Part shown: positions 1-4,290 of the stretch, one piece after another
Layout: each line of letters opens with the position of its first letter
Numbering within the stretch: position 1 is the stretch's first letter
Source of the DNA: Gammaproteobacteria bacterium
GTDB lineage: Bacteria > Pseudomonadota > Gammaproteobacteria > Chromatiales > Chromatiaceae
NCBI GenBank assembly: GCA_015231665.1
Contig: JADGBD010000038.1
Location: 498-6,333, forward strand
DNA: 5,836 nt
Direction of reading: 5' to 3'
Program-made: the position numbers and the translations under genes
Notes under the pieces: model-generated
What the model was told of the DNA's origin: nothing
The model's database searches: none
What the model saw: only the letters and a program-made list of their open reading frames with translations

Positions 1-1108
1 CACCGGCCTTGGCGGCATCCACCTCGATGCGGTTATCCGCATGCATCTCGACGATGCGGCCGATGCGCTCGGTCTTGCCGGTGTAGGTGTTGAGCACGCT
101 GTCACCCTTCTTGATCCGGCCGGAGTAGATGCGGATGAAGGTCAGGGCGCCAAAGCGGTCGTCCATGATCTTGAACGCCAGGGCGCGCAGGGGGCGCTCG
201 GGGTCAACTATGGCCTTGTTGCCGGTCTCGTTACCTTCCAGGTCCACTTCGGGCTGGGGCGGCACCTCGGTGGGGTTGGGCAGGTAGTCCACCACGGCGT
301 CGAGCACCAGCTGCATGCCCTTGTTCTTGAAGGAAGAACCGCAATAGGTGGGGAAGAAGTCGAGGGCGATGGTGCCCTTGCGGATGCAGCGCTTGAGGTC
401 GTCGACGGAGGGCTCCACGCCTTCCAGATACTTCTCCATCAGGTCATCGTCCTGCTCCACCGCGGTTTCGATGAGCTTTTCGCGCCATTCTTCCACGGCA
501 TCGGCCATGTCGGCGGGCACGTCTTCGAGCTTGTAGTTTTCCGGCTGGCCGGTTTCGTCCCAGATCCAGGCCTTGCGGCTGAGCAGGTCCACCACGCCGA
601 CGAAGTTTTCTTCGACGCCGATGGGCAGCACCATCACCAGCGGACGTGCCGCCAGGACCCTTTCCACCTGCTTGACGACGCGATAGAAATCGGCGCCGAT
701 ACGGTCAAGCTTGTTGACGTAGATGATGCGCGAGACGCGGGATTCGTTGGCATAACGCCAGTTGGTCTCGGACTGGGGCTCAACGCCGCCGGAGCCGCAG
801 AACACGCCGACGCCGCCGTCCAGCACCTTCAGCGAGCGATAGACTTCGATGGTGAAGTCCACGTGCCCGGGGGTGTCGATGATGTTGAACTGATGACCTT
901 TCCAGAAACAGGTGGTGGCAGCGGACTGGATGGTGATGCCGCGCTCGGCTTCCTGTTCCATGAAGTCCATGGTGGAGGCGCCGTCATGGACTTCGCCCAG
1001 CTTGTGGATCTTGCCGGTCAGCTTGAGGATTCGCTCGGTGGTGGTCGTTTTGCCGGCATCGACGTGGGCGAAGATGCCTATGTTGCGGTACAGGTTCAGG
1101 TCAGTCAT
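1..1108 (-). CDS. fusA: Elongation factor G, second-paralogue type (N-terminal 369 residues; 3' end outside window)
   Basis: This is a ribosomal translocation GTPase; only the N-terminal half is inside the window, running off the left edge without a stop. Visible residues carry the full GTP-binding set: P-loop AHVDAGKT (14-21), switch I RGITI (56-60), DTPGH (78-82), NKLD (132-135), and a G5 region GSSFKNKG (257-264). Domain II begins near residue 305 ([20 protein letters not shown]). The text [11 protein letters not shown] (89-99), [20 protein letters not shown] (103-122) and NKLD instead of NKMD resembles the extra EF-G found in many Gammaproteobacteria (called FusA2, FusB or EF-G2) more than the str-operon protein; this is judged from memory of the families. 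Consistent with that, no rpsL or rpsG lies upstream, where an intergenic stretch and a nitroreductase gene are found instead. The ATG is preceded five bases upstream by GAGAG (1114-1118). Paired EF-Gs have been reported to divide translocation and ribosome recycling in Pseudomonas; whether that holds here is unknown. EF-G identity is near certain, paralogue class is likely. Confidence 0.95.
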   Translation of the reverse strand, partial: MTDLNLYRNIGIFAHVDAGKTTTTERILKLTGKIHKLGEVHDGASTMDFMEQEAERGITIQSAATTCFWKGHQFNIIDTPGHVDFTIEVYRSLKVLDGGVGVFCGSGGVEPQSETNWRYANESRVSRIIYVNKLDRIGADFYRVVKQVERVLAARPLVMVLPIGVEENFVGVVDLLSRKAWIWDETGQPENYKLEDVPADMADAVEEWREKLIETAVEQDDDLMEKYLEGVEPSVDDLKRCIRKGTIALDFFPTYCGSSFKNKGMQLVLDAVVDYLPNPTEVPPQPEVDLEGNETGNKAIVDPERPLRALAFKIMDDRFGALTFIRIYSGRIKKGDSVLNTYTGKTERIGRIVEMHADNRIEVDAAKAG

Positions 1109-1113
1109 TTTTA

Positions 1114-1118
1114 CTCTC
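1114..1118 (-). promoter_or_regulatory. Ribosome binding site of the EF-G gene
   Basis: GAGAG on the minus strand, five bases before the ATG at 1108-1106, in an otherwise A/T-rich leader. It supports the chosen start, as does the protein beginning close to the first GTPase strand ([14 protein letters not shown]). Confidence 0.6.
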
Positions 1119-1256
1119 TAAAATATATGGTTAAGTCCAGAACAGGCTACGGATGACCACCTCTGAGCGCCCTATGGCCACATCCGTCGAGAACGCCAAA
1201 GCCCCGCAGGCCAAGCCAATGCAACCCACTGGGATGCCGGCAGCTGCCTGAGTAGG

Positions 1257-1278
1257 CCCTGGGCTGACCCTGGGCTGA
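1257..1278. repeat. Perfect tandem duplication of an 11-base unit
   Basis: The unit CCCTGGGCTGA occurs twice back to back (1257-1267 and 1268-1278) with no mismatch, about 150 bases upstream of the EF-G start. It may be a slippage product or a pair of protein-binding half sites; nothing in the sequence decides between these. Confidence 0.8.
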
Positions 1279-1378
1279 TAACTAACCTTTTGATTGGGAA
1301 AAGATTTGCTTCAGCGTTCAAAATTGTAGCGGCGTAGGTTACCCCGAACCGCAGGGGAGAATCTAACAAAGTCGAACG

Positions 1379-1404
1379 ACTCGCGAGTGCCGAGTCCCGA
1401 GTGA
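1379..1404. repeat. Heptad direct repeat (CGAGTNC x3) abutting a perfect palindrome
   Basis: CGAGT recurs at 1384, 1391 and 1398, exactly seven bases apart, as CGAGTGC, CGAGTCC and CGAGTGA. The first copy is also the right arm of the perfect palindrome ACTCGCGAGT (1379-1388). The arrangement is compatible with an iterated regulator-binding site or a small dispersed genomic repeat. Function cannot be assigned. Confidence 0.6.
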
Positions 1405-1414
1405 ATATCGTCAA

Positions 1415-1479
1415 CTGAGCGCGAAGGCGCTGGCTGAGCGGAGCCGAAGCCAGCCGGCGCTCGCTTCGACTTCGCTCAG
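1415..1479. repeat. Long imperfect inverted repeat, possibly REP-like or a transcription terminator/attenuator
   Basis: Outer arms CTGAGCG (1415-1421) and CGCTCAG (1473-1479) are followed inward by CGAAG (1422-1426) against CTTCG (1464-1468) with a four-base bulge. An inner stem GCTGGCT (1429-1435) pairs with AGCCAGC (1448-1454) around a 12-base loop. A further small palindrome TTCGCT-C-AGCGAA (1471-1483) overlaps the right arm. The element starts about 20 bases past the nitroreductase stop, so it could protect or end that transcript, but no T-tract follows on the minus strand, so it is not a classical intrinsic terminator. The CTGAGCG/TTCGCTCAG words resemble dispersed palindromic repeats seen in many bacterial genomes; this is recollection and was not tested. 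Confidence 0.55.
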
Positions 1480-1502
1480 CGAACGGCCGCTCTATGCCGG
1501 TT

Positions 1503-2126
1503 TTAGAGATATTCCACTAGCTGCTCCTGGCTCAGCCGCAGGCGCGGCGTTTGCGCGCCGGCGCGATAGCCCAGGGCGACCAGCACGGCAATCTGCTGTT
1601 GCTTGCCGTCCAGTCCCAGGGCCTGCTCCACCCCGGCCTTGGCAAAGCCCTCGATGGGGCAGCTGTCTATGCCTACCGCGGCGGCGGCGGTCATCAGATT
1701 GCCCAGGGCGATGTAGCACTGTTTGGAGGCCCAGGCATGGTAGGACATCTGCGGCTCCACCTCCGCCTGCATGTGCTCGCGGTAGCGCTGCAGATAGGCC
1801 GCCTCGGCCTCGGCGCCGAGCTCGCGGCGGGCGAACATGGCCTTGATGTAATCGGTATCCGGCTTTACCGCCTCGGGCTTGGTGAGAATGGCGATGACAT
1901 GGCTGCAGTCGGTGATCTGCGGCTGGTTCCAGCAGGCCGGGCGCAGGCGCTGGCGAATCTCCGGGTCAGCAATGACGAGGAATTTCCAGGGCTCCATGCC
2001 GAAGGAGGAGGGCGAGAGCCTGGCGCATTCGATGATTTCCTCCAGCTCGGCACGGGGAATCTGCCGTTCGGGATCGAACTTCTTGCAGGCATGGCGAAAT
2101 TCAAGGGCCTTGAGTACCGGGTTCAT
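1503..2126 (-). CDS. NfsB-like NAD(P)H nitroreductase, FMN-dependent (207 aa)
   Basis: Predicted cytoplasmic flavoprotein that passes two electrons from NAD(P)H through FMN to nitroaromatics, quinones or a related acceptor; such proteins are normally homodimers. At 207 residues it is close to the usual length (E. coli NfsB is about 217). Matches to NfsB include RHACKKFD (11-18; phosphate-side FMN contact, NfsB RHSTKAFD), SPSSFGMEPWKF (38-49; NfsB SPSSTNSQPWHF), DCSHV (73-77), WASKQCYIALGN (132-143) and PIEGF (157-161), with basic PRLR near the C-terminus (194-197) where NfsB has its last FMN-contacting Lys/Arg. The ATG at 2126 is chosen because GGAGA (2133-2137) lies six bases upstream; a TTG at 2141 would add five residues and swallow that site. 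It stands alone: 159 bases separate it from the heme oxygenase gene. The true substrate is unknown; no link to the phytochrome genes is visible beyond adjacency. Confidence 0.93.
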   Translation of the reverse strand: MNPVLKALEFRHACKKFDPERQIPRAELEEIIECARLSPSSFGMEPWKFLVIADPEIRQRLRPACWNQPQITDCSHVIAILTKPEAVKPDTDYIKAMFARRELGAEAEAAYLQRYREHMQAEVEPQMSYHAWASKQCYIALGNLMTAAAAVGIDSCPIEGFAKAGVEQALGLDGKQQQIAVLVALGYRAGAQTPRLRLSQEQLVEYL

Positions 2127-2132
2127 CGGGGG

Positions 2133-2137
2133 TCTCC
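2133..2137 (-). promoter_or_regulatory. Ribosome binding site that decides the nitroreductase start
   Basis: GGAGA on the minus strand, six bases ahead of the ATG at 2126-2124. The competing TTG at 2141-2139 lies upstream of this site, so the ATG is preferred. Confidence 0.7.
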
Positions 2138-2159
2138 GCAACTGTCAAACGAGGGGCGA

Positions 2160-2187
2160 ATCATACCCTAAGCCGCCGATGGCGGAA
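2160..2187 (-). promoter_or_regulatory. Putative sigma-70 promoter of the nitroreductase gene
   Basis: The -10 candidate is TATGAT (2165-2160), one mismatch from consensus. Sixteen bases further upstream is TTCCGC (2187-2182), a poor -35. Transcription would start near 2153, giving a leader of about 27 bases that contains the GGAGA ribosome site. The dyad CCGCC-GAT-GGCGG (2173-2185) fills the spacer and overlaps the -35 candidate, so a repressor or activator site there is possible. The -10 is plausible; the rest is inference. Confidence 0.35.
2173..2185. repeat. Small perfect dyad CCGCC-GAT-GGCGG, possible operator
   Basis: Five-base arms (2173-2177 and 2181-2185) flank a three-base centre. 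It sits between the candidate -35 and -10 of the nitroreductase gene. No T-run follows on either strand, which argues against a terminator. Confidence 0.4.
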
Positions 2188-2201
2188 CCCCAAAAGCGGA
2201 T

Positions 2202-2241
2202 CGCAAAGAACGCAAAGGAAACGCAAAGAACGCAAAGCGTT
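2202..2241. repeat. Direct repeat, 16-base unit at 20-base period, ending in a small hairpin
   Basis: CGCAAAGAACGCAAAG occurs at 2202-2217 and again, without mismatch, at 2222-2237; each unit is itself two copies of the word CGCAAAG. The right end forms the perfect dyad AACGC-AAA-GCGTT (2229-2241). On the minus strand, in the direction of the heme oxygenase transcript, this gives a weak five-pair stem followed by CTTT, about 45 bases past the stop codon; it could end transcription of the phytochrome operon but is poor for that role. Intergenic repeats built on the GCAAAG word occur in many bacterial genomes, by recollection only. Confidence 0.65.
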
Positions 2242-2285
2242 GCACAAGTTGCTTCGAGCCCAGGAGCGCGGGCCGCTGGCCTGCG

Positions 2286-2840
2286 CTAGCCTTCGCAGGC
2301 CTCCAGATGCTGCTGAAAGCAGGCGAAGGCGGCCAGGGCGGCGCTGGTGGCGGTTGCTTGGTCGCTGGCTGCCAGGGTTTCGAGCAGCGGTGGCCAGTAG
2401 TCTGGCCAGCGGCTGGAGCCGGTGTCGGCGAAGTAGCAGGTGGGCAGCTGCGGTGCGGTCTGCTGCAGCTTGCGGGCTATGGTCTGACCGCCGAGGCGGG
2501 CGCCTTCGAGCACATAGAGGCTGCCGATGAGTTCGGCGCGTCCCTCTAGCCGGATGCGCGGGCCGAGGTAGGCGATGGGGCTGTGGCACAGCTGCGTCAG
2601 GTCCTGCTCCAGGGCCCAGGTTCGCGCCTGATAGCCGATGTCTGGATGATCCGGGGCCTGCTGGGCGATCTGCTGCTCCAGCCAGGCCAGGGGGCCGTGC
2701 AGGGCGGCCAGGCTGTGGGCGTAGGTCTGGGCATCTGGCTCAGCGGAGAGCAGCGGCCGCAGCAGGGGGTGGTGATCGAGCTGGCGATGGGCCTCGCGGG
2801 TGGCGTTGCGCAGTTGCTCCGCCAGGGTGACGGGGTTCAT
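2286..2840 (-). CDS. bphO: BphO-type heme oxygenase (184 aa)
   Basis: Opens heme to biliverdin, releasing CO and iron; biliverdin is the chromophore of the phytochrome encoded just upstream. The 184-residue length fits bacterial heme oxygenases. Near the N-terminus LRNATREAHRQLDHHPLL (10-27) holds the presumed proximal heme ligand His18. The distal-helix signature YVLEGARLGG (109-118) corresponds to the YVLEGSxLGG of BphO/PigA proteins, whose glycines let heme and oxygen fit. No signal peptide or membrane segment was seen, so the enzyme should be cytoplasmic. The ATG (2840-2838) overlaps the phytochrome TGA (2839-2837) as ATGA, implying translational coupling; no well-spaced ribosome site precedes it. 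An in-frame ATG at 2927 would add 29 residues inside the phytochrome tail and is not supported by family length. Context (phytochrome partner) favours chromophore supply over iron uptake; no TonB or heme-transport genes are nearby. Confidence 0.93.
   Translation of the reverse strand: MNPVTLAEQLRNATREAHRQLDHHPLLRPLLSAEPDAQTYAHSLAALHGPLAWLEQQIAQQAPDHPDIGYQARTWALEQDLTQLCHSPIAYLGPRIRLEGRAELIGSLYVLEGARLGGQTIARKLQQTAPQLPTCYFADTGSSRWPDYWPPLLETLAASDQATATSAALAAFACFQQHLEACEG
2837..2840 (-). promoter_or_regulatory. ATGA stop/start overlap, bphP to bphO
   Basis: The phytochrome stop TGA (2839-2837) lies inside the heme oxygenase start region, sharing the ATGA tetranucleotide. The nearest purine-rich candidate (GGGA, 2856-2853) is 12 bases away, too far for efficient independent initiation, so termination-reinitiation is likely. 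Confidence 0.75.
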
Positions 2841-4288
2841 CGGATGAGGATTTCCCGCAGCTTGAGGGCCATCAGGCGCATTTCGTTGTCCCAGTGGCGG
2901 CAGTAGCCCATGCGCTTTTCCAGCCATTTCTCAAAGGAGCGGCGCGGGGCTATGCCCAGCTCGCCGTCGTGAAACTCCTGGGGTTTGTCGGGCCGGCCAC
3001 CCCAGGCGACCTCATGGATGTATTGCTGGCGGGTGAGGTACAGCCGCAGGGGCTCGCGACCCGGCTGGGGCACGCTGATGGCGAGTACCCCGGCGACTTC
3101 CGAGAGGGGAAAGCCGGGGATGGCAAGGCTCAGGCTGTCTTCCAGATAGACGTAGTCGCCGGGGCGCTGGCTGTACCAGTTCTCGAACACCTGCAGGGCA
3201 TCATCCGCGAAGGTCTCGCCGAGCTTGAAGTGGCGCTGATTCATGCATAGGACCACCCCATCGGCCTGAAACTGCTGCGTCAGCCAGGGCGCCAGTTCGC
3301 TCCAGGCGGTGGAGATGTCGCCGTGGCGCATGAGGATGTTGCGTGGTTCCTGCAAGCGCCGGCTGAGGCTGTCCACCAGTTGCATGCGGTTCTTCGATTG
3401 AAAGGCACCCAGCGCCAGGGAGTGGCCGCGCACCAGGGCGGCGCAGTGCTCCATCAGGCCGAGGGAAAGCTGGCGCGGCTCGCGGTGGTGGGCGGCGACC
3501 AGGCCGCTGAGGCTGTTGCCGACTATCAGCGGAAAGGACAGTGAGGCGCTGACCCCCATGTTGCCCAGATAGACCTGATGCATGGGCGAGACGCTGCGCA
3601 GGTCCGACCAGGTCAGGTCCAGGGGCTCGGGGTTGGTCGACAGCAGGGGCACGGATGCGGCAGCGGCGTTGGGGATCAGCCGCCAGGGGTTTTTCAGATA
3701 GAGGGCGCGGGCGACCATGGGGATGTCGCTGGCGGGAAAACGCAGGCCGAGATAGCTGCCGTAGGCCTCGGGGACATGGGATTCGGCCAGTACCTCGCCA
3801 TCGCCGTCGGCGCGGAAGAAGTAATAGAGCACCCGCTGAAAGCCGGTCAGCTCCATCACCCGCCGGGTCAGCTCCTGCTGGGCATTGCTGAGGGCCGCGG
3901 CGTTTTCCGGGGTAGGCTCCAGCGGCACCTGGGCTGCCGAGACTGTGCCCAGCGGGCTTTGCAGATGGGGCATCAACTCGAGCACCACCCGCCCCTCCAG
4001 GCCGCGACTGGCGAACAGATCGAGGGAATCGCCGGCGGCGTTCAGACTGACTTCCCCCAGCACCCGGCTGCCGGGCAACTCGGCCAGGTCCTGCAGCGGG
4101 GCAGACAGGGCCGCCGGCAGATGTCGGCCGAGGATCTGATCCGGTTGCAGATCGGTAAACTGCTGCAGGTTGGCCGAGGCGTGGCTGACCCGCAGGTCGG
4201 CGGTCACCGCCAGCAGACAGCCGTGGGGCTGGATTGCCCCGGACAGGTGCAGGGCTTCGTTTTCACAGGCGTTGAGAAATCCGCGCAT
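2837..4288 (-). CDS. bphP: Bacteriophytochrome photosensory core PAS-GAF-PHY without an output domain (483 aa)
   Basis: Predicted cytoplasmic red/far-red receptor binding biliverdin. PAS (about 1-115) carries Cys8, ten residues before the IQPHG motif (19-23), the position of the thioether-forming Cys24 in Deinococcus BphP. GAF (about 130-300) has PASDIP (185-190) and SPMHQVYLGNMG (234-245). By recalled alignment to DrBphP the pocket residues are kept: Tyr156, Asp188, Arg203, Arg231, Ser234, His237, Tyr240, Ser249, Ser251 and His267. PHY (about 310-483) has tongue motifs WGG (429-431) and PRxSF (448-452, PRRSF). The chain ends at the PHY exit helix (ALKLREILIR), where histidine kinase or GGDEF modules usually follow; no output domain is present. 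The ATG overlaps the preceding TGA by one base (TGATG), and an in-frame stop at 4297-4295 rules out any longer N-terminus. The likely partner is the GGDEF-EAL protein encoded just upstream. Photoreceptor identity is very secure; the partner is inferred. Confidence 0.96.
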   Translation of the reverse strand: MRGFLNACENEALHLSGAIQPHGCLLAVTADLRVSHASANLQQFTDLQPDQILGRHLPAALSAPLQDLAELPGSRVLGEVSLNAAGDSLDLFASRGLEGRVVLELMPHLQSPLGTVSAAQVPLEPTPENAAALSNAQQELTRRVMELTGFQRVLYYFFRADGDGEVLAESHVPEAYGSYLGLRFPASDIPMVARALYLKNPWRLIPNAAAASVPLLSTNPEPLDLTWSDLRSVSPMHQVYLGNMGVSASLSFPLIVGNSLSGLVAAHHREPRQLSLGLMEHCAALVRGHSLALGAFQSKNRMQLVDSLSRRLQEPRNILMRHGDISTAWSELAPWLTQQFQADGVVLCMNQRHFKLGETFADDALQVFENWYSQRPGDYVYLEDSLSLAIPGFPLSEVAGVLAISVPQPGREPLRLYLTRQQYIHEVAWGGRPDKPQEFHDGELGIAPRRSFEKWLEKRMGYCRHWDNEMRLMALKLREILIR

Positions 4289-4290
4289 CA
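4286..4290 (-). promoter_or_regulatory. TGATG stop/start overlap, GGDEF-EAL gene to bphP
   Basis: TGA (4290-4288) and ATG (4288-4286) share one base. The only purine-rich candidate upstream (GGAG, 4304-4301) is 12 bases from the ATG. Translation of the sensor therefore probably depends on ribosomes finishing the enzyme gene. Confidence 0.75.

Larger units (their letters stand above)
1109..1502. other. Intergenic region between the nitroreductase and EF-G genes
   Basis: No convincing gene was seen in these roughly 394 bases. Moving in the direction of transcription (from 1502 down), the spacer holds a long imperfect hairpin (1415-1479), a heptad repeat next to a perfect ten-base palindrome (1379-1404), an 11-base tandem duplication (1257-1278) and then the A/T-rich leader of the EF-G gene. 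An 80-codon frame at 1172-1414 on the minus strand crosses the tandem duplication and part of the heptad repeat, has no recognisable domain, and is probably spurious. I could not find a -35/-10 pair for the EF-G gene with both good sequence and good spacing, although a gene standing this far from its neighbour should have its own promoter here. Confidence 0.7.

Noticed and set aside
1122..1127. TATATT as a -10 element for the EF-G gene
   Set aside because: Transcription would begin inside the GAGAG ribosome site, and the sequence 17 bases upstream (GTAGCC) is no -35. It is better seen as an A/T-rich leader.
41..1156. Long open frame of 371 codons on the plus strand
   Set aside because: It is antisense to the EF-G gene, whose motifs are unmistakable, and its His/Gly/Val/Leu-rich translation matches no family I recognise. 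Such antisense frames are common in GC-rich DNA.
1172..1414. Possible 80-residue gene on the minus strand between nitroreductase and EF-G
   Set aside because: It crosses the 11-base tandem duplication and part of the heptad repeat, shows no recognisable domain, and no clear ribosome site supports it.
2127..2141. TTG start giving a nitroreductase five residues longer
   Set aside because: The GGAGA site lies downstream of the TTG and is well spaced for the ATG at 2126, and family members begin close to the RHxxKKFD motif.
1109..2285. CRISPR array, tRNA or transposon ends in the spacers
   Set aside because: The repeats are too few, too short or unevenly spaced for CRISPR; no cloverleaf or transposase sequence was found.
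2841..2927. Upstream ATG at 2927 for the heme oxygenase
   Set aside because: It would add 29 residues unlike the family, read from inside the phytochrome tail, and lose the ATGA overlap.
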